This document shows, piece after piece, positions 1 to 7,129 of a stretch of 14,375 bases of DNA. The stretch covers positions 37,806 through 52,180 of the forward strand of contig NZIY01000006.1 of the NCBI GenBank assembly GCA_002691795.1, read 5' to 3'. Within the stretch, counting starts at the first letter, position 1; each line of letters starts with the position of its first letter. The notes under the pieces were generated by a model that saw nothing but the letters and a program-made list of their open reading frames with translations, searched no databases and had not been told where the DNA came from. Both the position numbers and the translations under genes were made by a program. The DNA comes from SAR116 cluster bacterium (GTDB lineage Bacteria; Pseudomonadota; Alphaproteobacteria; Puniceispirillales; Marisalimonadaceae).

Positions 1-633
1 TCTGAAAAAAGATTAGTAACAGATTTAAATAATAATCCTTTTATCTTTGACGAATTATCTTTATCTGGATTTAGAAGAATTGAAAATTGGATGTACAGAC
101 CATCTTGTAATAGTTGTAATGATTGTCAATCTTATAGGATTAATTTAGATAACTTTAATATGACAAAAAGTCTAAAAAGAGTTAACAAAAAAAATTTAAA
201 TAATAAAATTAACTTAAAAAATAACCTAGCAAAAAAAGAGTACTTTAAGCTATTTTCTAAGTATCAAAATGAAAGACACACCGGAAGTTCCATGTCTTTA
301 ATGACATATGAAGAATTTCAATCTATGATTGAAACATCCCCAATTAATACACAAATTCTTGAATTTAGAACTCCCTACAATAAGCTAATTGGAGTAATGC
401 TTTTTGATTATCAAAAAGATGGTTTATCAGCTGTTTATAGTTTTTATGATTTAGATTATCCAAAAGATAGTCTAGGAAGTTTTATGATTTTAGAACTAAT
501 TAAATACTCAAAAAAATTGAATTTAGACTTTGTCTACTTAGGCTATTATATTAAAAATGCGACAAGAATGAATTACAAATTAAAATTTAAACAAGGTGAA
601 TTATATTCAGAAGGAAAATGGAAAAAAATTTAA
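1..633 (+). CDS. bpt: Aspartate/glutamate leucyltransferase (bacterial Ate1-like), 5'-truncated by window edge
   Basis: Bpt transfers leucine from Leu-tRNA to proteins with N-terminal Asp or Glu, marking them for ClpS/ClpAP degradation by the N-end rule; it acts in the cytoplasm. The frame is open from base 1 with no stop, so the gene starts outside the window and the Met codon at 91 is internal. Visible are SEKRLVTDL, then GFRR and a YRPSCNSCNDC stretch matching the family's YRPxCxxCxxC segment, and near the C-terminus YLGYYIK-N-RMNYK, matching the conserved YLGYWIKxxxxMxYK. About 210 residues are present and the family is around 240-250, so only some 25-35 N-terminal residues are missing. 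It ends in TAA at 631-633, overlapping the stop of the convergent hydrolase gene. Bpt rather than eukaryotic-type Ate is inferred from the short length and bacterial context. Confidence 0.9.
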   Translation, partial: SEKRLVTDLNNNPFIFDELSLSGFRRIENWMYRPSCNSCNDCQSYRINLDNFNMTKSLKRVNKKNLNNKINLKNNLAKKEYFKLFSKYQNERHTGSSMSLMTYEEFQSMIETSPINTQILEFRTPYNKLIGVMLFDYQKDGLSAVYSFYDLDYPKDSLGSFMILELIKYSKKLNLDFVYLGYYIKNATRMNYKLKFKQGELYSEGKWKKI

Positions 634-2216
634 TTTCCTAAAGCTAGACCATCACTTCTTAAATCAAACCCTGCCTCTTTAAAACCATTTTTGAAAGAGA
701 CAATTGCGCCAGCGTGACCCATGACTTCGTCAAAATCATTTACCAGCTGTATTTCATGTCCAACTTCAATTAATTTAGAAACCGTATTATTATCAAATCT
801 TTTTTCTAACCTAAGATTATGTGTATCCTGTCCCCAAGTTTTGCCTAACAGCCAACGTGGACTGTTGATAGCATCTTGAAGATTTTGTTTCAATTCTCTG
901 TATCTCAAAAAAATTGTTGCTTGCGTCTGTGGTTGCCCATCACCTCCCATAGTACCATATAACAAACATCTTCCATCATCAAATTTTGCTAAAGCTGGTT
1001 GAATTGTATGAAAAGGTCGCCTTCTAGGACAAAGAACGTTATGGCTATCACTATTTAAAGAAAAACTTGCCCCTCGGTTTTGCAATGTAATGCCAGTTTC
1101 TGGCAAATAAACACCAGATCCAAACTCCCAAAAAATACTCTGAATAAAACTAACTGAATTTCCAAATTTATCTGACGAACCTAACCAAACTGTATCACCT
1201 TTTTGGGATTTTAAATGCCATTCCAAAGCTTCTTTATAATTTATTTCATTAGCTAATTTTGAAAATAATTCATCATTAATCAAATCATAAATATCTATTT
1301 TCATATAATCTGGGTCAGTTATGTATTTATCTCTTAATAGGAAAGATTTTTTAGTGGCTTCAACAACACTATGAATGAAATTAAACTCTGATCCACATTT
1401 GTGTTTGAGTTTATTTAGAATGCCAAGTATCAATAAGGACGAAATACCTTGAGTTGGAGGAGGTAAGTTATAGACCTTGCAATCATCCAAACTTATATGA
1501 ATAGGCTCTACAAATCTTGAATTGAAACTTTTAAAATCATTTTCCGTAAGTAAGCAATTAGTTTTTTTTAAATCTGAAAAAATCTTTTTGGAGATCTTTC
1601 CTTTATAAAAATCATCTAATCCATTTTTAACTAATAATTTAAAAGTTTCAGCCATTTCTGGAAATTTGACAACTGAACCTGCAGTTAGCTCATTTGAATA
1701 GTATTTATTAGCAAATTCTTTTAAGTTTTTTAATTCAGACTTTTTAATTTTTAAGTTTTTCTCTAGTGTAGAAGTTACTGGAAATCCATAATTAGCAATT
1801 TGTATAGCTGGATCTAAAATTTCCTCTAATGATTTTTTACCATTTAATTTTTGTAAACTATACTCATAAGCTTTCATCCAACCACTGACAACACCTGGAA
1901 CTGTAATTGCTGCAAAGTCACCTCTACTTGGTATTTGTTTTAATCCTTTAGAATTATAAAAATCAATAGTAGCTTTTTCAGAAGAAAATCCAGTAGCTTC
2001 AATACCAATTAATTTTTGATCGAAAGTGTTAAGTAACCAAAAATTATCTCCACCTAAAGAATTCATATGAGGATATACAACAGAAATAACAGCAGCAGAG
2101 GATATCATGGCTTCAATTGCATTTCCACCATTTCGCATAATATCTATACCTGCTTGTGTTGCCATCCAATGAGGACTAACCATCATGTTATTACAGGATT
2201 TAATTGTCTGAAACAT
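630..2216 (-). CDS. Gamma-glutamyltransferase-like Ntn hydrolase, cytoplasmic form
   Basis: This 528-residue protein belongs to the gamma-glutamyltransferase family, which cleaves gamma-glutamyl amides and related bonds after self-cleavage to expose a catalytic Thr. Family marks in order are RNGGNAIEA (28-36), NSLGGDNFW (52-60), RGDFAAITVPG (98-108), PPPTQGISSL (252-261), the proposed processing site KGD/T at Thr342, FGSGV (365-369), PRRRPFHTIQPALA (397-410) and GGDGQPQTQAT (424-434). Cleavage before Thr342 would give a 341-residue large and a 187-residue small subunit. Thr342 is followed by Val-Trp rather than the usual His, a subgroup trait whose specificity I cannot assign. There is no signal peptide, so unlike classic periplasmic GGT it should stay in the cytoplasm. 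Its ATG follows the dctM stop directly with no clear Shine-Dalgarno, implying translational coupling and a shared role with the transporter. A specific acylase of this family remains possible. Confidence 0.87.
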   Translation of the reverse strand: MFQTIKSCNNMMVSPHWMATQAGIDIMRNGGNAIEAMISSAAVISVVYPHMNSLGGDNFWLLNTFDQKLIGIEATGFSSEKATIDFYNSKGLKQIPSRGDFAAITVPGVVSGWMKAYEYSLQKLNGKKSLEEILDPAIQIANYGFPVTSTLEKNLKIKKSELKNLKEFANKYYSNELTAGSVVKFPEMAETFKLLVKNGLDDFYKGKISKKIFSDLKKTNCLLTENDFKSFNSRFVEPIHISLDDCKVYNLPPPTQGISSLLILGILNKLKHKCGSEFNFIHSVVEATKKSFLLRDKYITDPDYMKIDIYDLINDELFSKLANEINYKEALEWHLKSQKGDTVWLGSSDKFGNSVSFIQSIFWEFGSGVYLPETGITLQNRGASFSLNSDSHNVLCPRRRPFHTIQPALAKFDDGRCLLYGTMGGDGQPQTQATIFLRYRELKQNLQDAINSPRWLLGKTWGQDTHNLRLEKRFDNNTVSKLIEVGHEIQLVNDFDEVMGHAGAIVSFKNGFKEAGFDLRSDGLALGN

Positions 2217-4871
2217 CTAAAAATGTATTGATAAATCTTTATGACCAGAATTACATGTGGCGGCATAAAGAGCCAAATCCCTGTTTAATTTTTCTTGTTT
2301 TCTTATGCCAACATTGTATTTAATTGATTTAATAAATTTATTTAAATTTAGTAAAACTGATCGGTCAATCTTGTTTAATGACTTTAATTTTTTTGAATAT
2401 TCAGAATAGGATTTATTAAAAAGTTTATATACCTTTGCCATCTTCACTTTCTTCTTTTTGAGTTCACGTCTAACTTTATTTAGATTAGAAGTTATCTTAC
2501 TATTATCTGGCAATTCACTTATAGTTTTTGATAATGATTTGACTTGTTCTGAAAGTTTTAACTTGTCTTGTTGATCTAATCTAGATTTTAAATCAATAAA
2601 ATTATCATTGAACTTATTAAATTTATCAACTGAACTTAATGTTAAAGATAAAGTAGATAAGTTTTCATACGAATTGTCAGCTAGTCTCCTGTAATCATTT
2701 CTTTTTTTCTGTTCTAACTTAACAATTTTTTTAAAACTTTTATTAATAGATGTCCAATCATTAGGTATAGTTTTATTATTTGAATCAATTTTAAGCTTAA
2801 TATTTTCGATTTCATCATTAATTTTTTTCAGTGATTTAGTATCAGTTTGATCAGTTCTATCCAAGATCACCTGTTTTTCTTTAAGCTCTTTATTTAATTC
2901 TAAATTTACTTTTTGAATACCTCTAACTTTTTTTAATATTGGTAGATAATCTTTTGATTTTTCTGAAATTTCCTGATTTATATCATAAGCTTGTTTCAAG
3001 GACTTAAGAGCTTCATCAATTTCAGAAAGAGAAGCTAAGATGATTTTATTATATTTTCTATCTAAAGATGATAAATCTTGACTTTTAAAAACTTCAATAG
3101 ACTTATTAATTTCATTATTTTCATAAAAATAATTTTCCTTTATAAAATCTTCTATACAAATTTGTAATTTAGGATTTCTTGGAGGAGGAGAATTTTCTGA
3201 CAAATAACTAACTCTGTTTGGCAAATAATTTACTAATGTTGGATAGATCCCTACAATTGTTAATGCTAAAAGTTGAAGTACAATAAATGGAATAACACCT
3301 TTATACATATCTAATGTTTTAACTACCTTTGATGCAACTCCCCTAAGATAAAATAATGCAAATCCAAAAGGAGGAGTGAGGAAAGATGTTTGTATATTTA
3401 ATCCTATCATTACTCCTAACCATACCGCAGTAATGTTTGCTGATGGATCTGCTAAAAGGATTGGTGCCACAATTGGCACAACCACAACAGCAATCTCAAT
3501 AAAATCAAGAAAAAAACCAAGAACAAAAATTACAGCCATTACAATAACAAACTTTGTCCAAAAACCGCCCGGAAGAGAATTTAAATAATCTTTAACTAAC
3601 TCTTCCCCACCAAAAGCTCTAAAAGCAGCTGTAAGCATAGCCGCACCAAGAAGAATAATGAATACTAATGATGTAGTTTTAGCAGTTTCAAGCATTACTT
3701 CTTGCATTGTATTTTCTTTATTGAAAAGTCGTTTTCCACTCCATATAAGAGATATAACTACCAAACTAGTCCCCAAAAGACCAAGAAATATTCCTATTTT
3801 ATCTTCATATGAATTAATTAACTTTATATTCATATCATATTGAGAAATTGCATATCCAATTAAAATTAATCCTATTAAAATTATTAATGCAGGATAGTAC
3901 GATGACTTACTTCCAGAAGTTTGCCTGTATCCCGCCATAATTATTGCGCCTGCAGCTCCAATAGCACCAGCTTGGTTAACAGTAGCAATTCCAGAGATAA
4001 TTGAACCTAATACCAAAATAATCAATGTTAAAGGTGGAATTAAAGTCAAGAGTACATTGCCCCAAAATTTTCTATCCATTTTGCCTTCATATGGAACCGG
4101 GGGAGCTATTTTTGGAATTAAAAAGGCTGCTATTAAAATAAATGCCATGTAAATACCAACAAGTAATAAACCTGGTACAAAAGCACCTAAAAACATTTCG
4201 CCCGCACTAGTAGAAATTACATCAAAAACTGATGGCATGGTCAACTCGCCAGTAGATTCTTTGTACAAAGCTTTTCTCATTGTACTTGCTTGATCTGAAG
4301 CTGACGATAATTGGTCTGCTAAAATAATAAGAACAATTGACGGTGGAATTATTTGACCTAATGTTCCTGAAGCAGCAATCGTACCTGTTGCTAGCGGAGT
4401 TGAATATTTATTTCTTAACATTGCTGGAAGAGAAATTAAGCCCATGGCAACTACAGTAGCTCCAACTATACCAGTAGTTGCTGCAAGCAAAGCGCCTACA
4501 AAAACAACAGAAATACCCAGACCACCTCGCACAGGCCCGAATAATTGAGCCATAGTAACAAGCAAATCTTCAGCTATTTTTGATCTCTGTAGCATTATTC
4601 CCATAAAAATGAATAATGGAATCGCTATTAGAGTATCTCTTTCAACTTCCCAGTAAACACCTCTTAAATTGGTTACACCTGCGGAAAGCCACTCTAGAGC
4701 ACCACCAGTATGAAAATATGCATCTACATTTCCTTCAAGTATAAAGCCTGTTAAACCAGCTAGTAATATTGATATGATTGCAGATCCTGGCAATGCAAAT
4801 GCAACTGGATAGCCAGATCCAAGAGCTATTGCCATTAAAATAACAAGTATAACTAAAAATAATAATTCCAT
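2217..4871 (-). CDS. dctM: TRAP transporter large permease (DctM) with long C-terminal coiled-coil extension
   Basis: This is the membrane transport subunit of a tripartite ATP-independent periplasmic (TRAP) transporter, which uses a cation gradient to take up carboxylates delivered by a binding protein. Residues 1 to about 548 are strongly hydrophobic. They carry DctM hallmarks: GYPVAFALPGS (20-30), IPLFIFMGIML (84-94), TGIVGATVVAMG (133-144), GTLGQIIPPSI (169-179), then GFFLDFIEIAVVVVPI (452-467) and FLTPPFGFALFYLRG (497-511). The membrane part is longer than the usual 430-or-so residues, with extra helices around 325-375, as in the mannitol/chloroaromatic branch. After a proline-rich hinge (SPPPRNP, 561-567), about 320 residues are hydrophilic, lysine-rich and heptad-like, with no membrane segments. 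The gene lies 6 nt after dctQ and abuts the hydrolase gene. I see no good Shine-Dalgarno at the ATG, so coupling from dctQ is likely. The substrate cannot be read from this subunit. Confidence 0.92.
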   Translation of the reverse strand: MELLFLVILVILMAIALGSGYPVAFALPGSAIISILLAGLTGFILEGNVDAYFHTGGALEWLSAGVTNLRGVYWEVERDTLIAIPLFIFMGIMLQRSKIAEDLLVTMAQLFGPVRGGLGISVVFVGALLAATTGIVGATVVAMGLISLPAMLRNKYSTPLATGTIAASGTLGQIIPPSIVLIILADQLSSASDQASTMRKALYKESTGELTMPSVFDVISTSAGEMFLGAFVPGLLLVGIYMAFILIAAFLIPKIAPPVPYEGKMDRKFWGNVLLTLIPPLTLIILVLGSIISGIATVNQAGAIGAAGAIIMAGYRQTSGSKSSYYPALIILIGLILIGYAISQYDMNIKLINSYEDKIGIFLGLLGTSLVVISLIWSGKRLFNKENTMQEVMLETAKTTSLVFIILLGAAMLTAAFRAFGGEELVKDYLNSLPGGFWTKFVIVMAVIFVLGFFLDFIEIAVVVVPIVAPILLADPSANITAVWLGVMIGLNIQTSFLTPPFGFALFYLRGVASKVVKTLDMYKGVIPFIVLQLLALTIVGIYPTLVNYLPNRVSYLSENSPPPRNPKLQICIEDFIKENYFYENNEINKSIEVFKSQDLSSLDRKYNKIILASLSEIDEALKSLKQAYDINQEISEKSKDYLPILKKVRGIQKVNLELNKELKEKQVILDRTDQTDTKSLKKINDEIENIKLKIDSNNKTIPNDWTSINKSFKKIVKLEQKKRNDYRRLADNSYENLSTLSLTLSSVDKFNKFNDNFIDLKSRLDQQDKLKLSEQVKSLSKTISELPDNSKITSNLNKVRRELKKKKVKMAKVYKLFNKSYSEYSKKLKSLNKIDRSVLLNLNKFIKSIKYNVGIRKQEKLNRDLALYAATCNSGHKDLSIHF

Positions 4872-4877
4872 AACTAA

Positions 4878-5837
4878 TTAATGACTTGAAGAAGTTTCAA
4901 CAATTCTTTTTCCTTTTTCATTTTTATAATCGGCGATTGATTCAAAAAAATAACTTATAAACTGAATTAACATTGTTATTCCAAAAATTGCTAGGAAAAC
5001 CGCCATATGATACTTTATAAACATCCCAACACTACCTTGCTGAGTTATTTCAAAGTTTGCAACTGGACTATTTACAATAGATTGCTTTCCATAAAAACAT
5101 AATAAAATAATTACAATAGATGTTGACCAACCAAGCAAAATACTACCAAAACAATTAACTAGATTTTTGGTTTTTTCTTTTAATCCTTGGTAAATAATAT
5201 CAACTCTTACGTGTCCATCTTCGTAGAGAGTATATGCTGAAGCAAATAAGAATAACCCTGCGTACCAATATCTTACTAAGTCACCCATAAATGTCTGTTC
5301 ATATGAAAATACAAATCTCGTTATTACAATTAATAATTCTGAGGCAACAATTAAAAGGGATAACCAATGAAAGCCAATTGTTTTTGTAAATTTCGCAATA
5401 ATAAAACCTAAAATAATTAAAGGTATATGGAAATATACCCCTACAAATACAGGTCTACTAAAATTTGAAGAAATTTCTTTACCTAGAAAAAATTCAAATA
5501 TTTTTTCAACCCTCATGAATGCAATTGCAATGTCTACAAAACCTGTAATTAAAATTATCCAAAAAAAAGATCTTATTAAATAAATATTTAGTTTATGAAG
5601 TATTATGGAGTTACTTCTAAAATTCAAATTACTTTTTCTTACGATAAAGTAAGTAATTGATGCTATTAATATGTATACAAAAAATTCAAAAAGACCTAGC
5701 AAGCTAAAATGTTTAAATATGCTAAAAGCTCCTGGAAAATTGAACCCTACAATCATTACATTATCAATCAAATAAGCTGCTACTAAGCTTATTGACAACC
5801 ATCCAAATAGTTTAAGTAATAAATCTGAAGTATTCAT
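4878..5837 (-). CDS. dctQ: TRAP transporter small permease (DctQ), enlarged form
   Basis: This is the small membrane subunit that pairs with DctM. The DctQ domain occupies roughly residues 150-300 and includes the RYWYAGLFLF region, the HVRVDI motif (209-214) typical of the family, and a last helix at about 275-298. An N-terminal half with about four further hydrophobic segments (around 10-30, 43-66, 88-108, 130-150) makes the protein 319 residues with some eight helices, against about 160-230 residues and four helices in ordinary DctQ. Such enlarged DctQ proteins occur with the mannitol/chloroaromatic class of large permeases, which fits the extended DctM next to it. The gene sits 51 nt downstream of the binding-protein gene, with a hairpin in that gap, and 6 nt before dctM. 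No clear Shine-Dalgarno precedes the ATG. Function is firm at family level; the role of the extra helices is unknown. Confidence 0.87.
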   Translation of the reverse strand: MNTSDLLLKLFGWLSISLVAAYLIDNVMIVGFNFPGAFSIFKHFSLLGLFEFFVYILIASITYFIVRKSNLNFRSNSIILHKLNIYLIRSFFWIILITGFVDIAIAFMRVEKIFEFFLGKEISSNFSRPVFVGVYFHIPLIILGFIIAKFTKTIGFHWLSLLIVASELLIVITRFVFSYEQTFMGDLVRYWYAGLFLFASAYTLYEDGHVRVDIIYQGLKEKTKNLVNCFGSILLGWSTSIVIILLCFYGKQSIVNSPVANFEITQQGSVGMFIKYHMAVFLAIFGITMLIQFISYFFESIADYKNEKGKRIVETSSSH

Positions 5838-5850
5838 ATATTAGGTTTTT

Positions 5851-5881
5851 AAAAGGATTAGGAATTTTTCCTAATCCTTTT
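5851..5881 (-). terminator. Intercistronic hairpin between binding-protein and permease genes (partial terminator or 3' stabiliser)
   Basis: A perfect 14-bp inverted repeat, AAAAGGATTAGGAA (5851-5864) and TTCCTAATCCTTTT (5868-5881), with a 3-nt loop, fills the gap between takP-like and dctQ. On the coding strand the stem ends in only four U followed by A-rich sequence, so it looks more like an attenuator or mRNA 3' stabiliser than a full terminator. In the opposite direction five U follow the core, slightly better as a terminator of antisense transcription. Such hairpins after binding-protein genes commonly keep the binding protein in excess over the permease; that role is inferred here. Confidence 0.72.
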
Positions 5882-5888
5882 TAATAAT

Positions 5889-6989
5889 TTAAGAAATATC
5901 TAATACTCTATTTCTTTGATTAACATAACTAATCTCAAAATTAGCCATCATAGTGCCACATTCTTTCATGAAGCCTTGATAAGCATCATCAACTTTTTTC
6001 GCCATTGCTGAATGAGCTCTTGTTTCCTCAAAAACTTCAGCTGCAGCTTCACCAAAGGCATCCCAAACATCATCATTAAATGACTTTACCTTTGTTCCGT
6101 GATCTTTAACTAGCTTTTCAAGATATTCTCCATTTTTTGCACAAGTTTCCTCATATTGCGCCGCATGTTCTTCCATGCATGCTGCTGTAATAAGAGCTTG
6201 TTCAGTCTTACTTAACTTGCCCCAAAAACTTGCATTAAAGCCCATGCCAAGACAAGAACCTGGCTCATGCATTCCACCAGTATAGTAAAATTTAGCAGCC
6301 TCATAAAATTTCATAAAATAATCATTGTATGGACCAACCCACTCAGTAGCGTCAATTGAACCAGACACTAAGTTTTCATAAATCTGACCACCTGGAAGTG
6401 AGACTGGAGAAGCTCCAAGTTTTGACATAACGGTTCCACCAAGACCAGGGATCCTCATTTTTAAACCTTTTAAATCTTCACCTGAGTTAATCTCTTTATT
6501 AAACCAACCACCGGCTTGTGTTCCTGTACCTCCACAAGGAAGTGCTTTTAAACCAAACTCGCCAGACAAATCGTCCCAAAGTTTTTGGCCGCCACCAAAT
6601 TTAATCCATGCATTCCACTCCACAGTCGTCATGCCAAATGGCACTGATGTGAAATAATTAAAAGCTGCATGCTTACCTTTCCAATAATATTCTGCGGCAA
6701 TATATGCTTGTGAATTACCAGATGCAACTTCATCAAATACATCAAAAGCTCCAACCTTTTCTCCAGCAGCAAAATAATTAACTTTTAACTTACCTTCAGA
6801 AAGTTCAGTAATTCTTGCTGATAATCTTTGTGCAGAAAGGCCTAAACCAGGAAAATCTCTTGGCCATGTAGAAACAACATTAATTGTTTTATGACCACCT
6901 GAAATGGCTGGAGTTGATAAAGTACTTGCACCAATAACGCCAGCTGTAACTCCTAAACCAGCTTTAGATAAAAAATCTCTTCTTTTCAT
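5889..6989 (-). CDS. TRAP transporter solute-binding protein, 2-oxo-acid (TakP-like) type, Tat-exported
   Basis: This periplasmic protein captures substrate for the DctQ/DctM permease. I place the start at 6989 (366 residues) rather than the ATG at 7001, because the upstream ATG sits inside the GGAGG ribosome site; the 6989 ATG lies 5 nt after GGAGG. The N-terminus MKRRDFLSKAG, followed by a Gly/Ala-rich stretch and ending near TPAISGG, is a twin-arginine signal, so export is probably folded and via Tat. The mature part has DctP-family features: MRIPGLGG (178-185 in this numbering) with the Arg that normally binds the carboxylate, and IDATEWVGPYNDYF (212-225) with the Glu-Trp pair, then GGMHEPG. 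The latter motifs resemble TakP (alpha-keto acids) and related lactate binders. A small 2-oxo or 2-hydroxy monocarboxylate is thus the best guess, not proven. It is the first gene of the operon, and the hairpin after it may raise its relative level. Confidence 0.88.
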   Translation of the reverse strand: MKRRDFLSKAGLGVTAGVIGASTLSTPAISGGHKTINVVSTWPRDFPGLGLSAQRLSARITELSEGKLKVNYFAAGEKVGAFDVFDEVASGNSQAYIAAEYYWKGKHAAFNYFTSVPFGMTTVEWNAWIKFGGGQKLWDDLSGEFGLKALPCGGTGTQAGGWFNKEINSGEDLKGLKMRIPGLGGTVMSKLGASPVSLPGGQIYENLVSGSIDATEWVGPYNDYFMKFYEAAKFYYTGGMHEPGSCLGMGFNASFWGKLSKTEQALITAACMEEHAAQYEETCAKNGEYLEKLVKDHGTKVKSFNDDVWDAFGEAAAEVFEETRAHSAMAKKVDDAYQGFMKECGTMMANFEISYVNQRNRVLDIS

Positions 6990-6994
6990 TGTTT

Positions 6995-6999
6995 CCTCC
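6995..6999 (-). promoter_or_regulatory. Shine-Dalgarno that decides the binding-protein start
   Basis: GGAGG lies 5 nt upstream of the ATG at 6987-6989, which precedes the KRRDFL twin-arginine motif. A second in-frame ATG four codons earlier (6999-7001) overlaps this site and has no ribosome site of its own, so it is unlikely to be the real start. This is the strongest Shine-Dalgarno I found in the window, consistent with high expression of a binding protein. Confidence 0.8.
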
Positions 7000-7009
7000 A
7001 TAATTAATT

Positions 7010-7123
7010 GACTAATAATATAAGAAATTTAATAGTCGTAACCTAGAATGATTTTAAAGTAAATGCAATTTAATTATAAGCAAATGTGTAATTTTAATTT
7101 ATCAAATATAATAATTATTAGTC
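7010..7123. repeat. Separated 10-bp inverted repeat flanking the putative TRAP operon promoter
   Basis: GACTAATAAT at 7010-7019 is matched exactly by its reverse complement ATTATTAGTC at 7114-7123, with 94 nt between. The pair brackets the intergenic region upstream of the binding-protein gene, one arm just upstream of its ribosome site and the other just after parC. It could be two operator half-sites or long-range RNA pairing. In such AT-rich DNA a chance match is possible, so confidence in function is low. Confidence 0.35.
7073..7078 (-). promoter_or_regulatory. Candidate -10 element for the TRAP operon
   Basis: The 128-nt gap between parC and the binding-protein gene contains no gene. 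On the minus strand it has TATAAT at 7073-7078 with a TG a few bases upstream. The hexamer 17 nt upstream (TAAATT) is a poor -35; a better TTGATA lies 21 nt upstream. Transcription would start near 7066, giving a leader of about 75 nt. In DNA this AT-rich a -10 match is weak evidence, and no convincing terminator after parC was seen, so readthrough from parC may also feed this operon. Confidence 0.33.
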
Positions 7124-7129
7124 TAAATT

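Noticed and set aside
3376..3843. Two plus-strand open frames (3376-3588 and 3658-3843)
   Set aside because: Both are antisense to conserved membrane segments of dctM with no ribosome site or recognisable protein features.
6990..7001. ATG at 7001 as start of the binding protein
   Set aside because: This ATG overlaps the GGAGG ribosome site itself; the ATG at 6989 has correct spacing and gives a standard twin-arginine signal peptide.
7002..7078. Riboswitch in the leader of the binding-protein gene
   Set aside because: The leader is short and AT-rich with no conserved aptamer core or strong stems that I can recognise.
7109..7120. Palindrome TAATAATTATTA after parC as a terminator
   Set aside because: It has no G-C pairs, no loop and no U run, so it would not form a stable terminator; it is probably only AT-rich composition.
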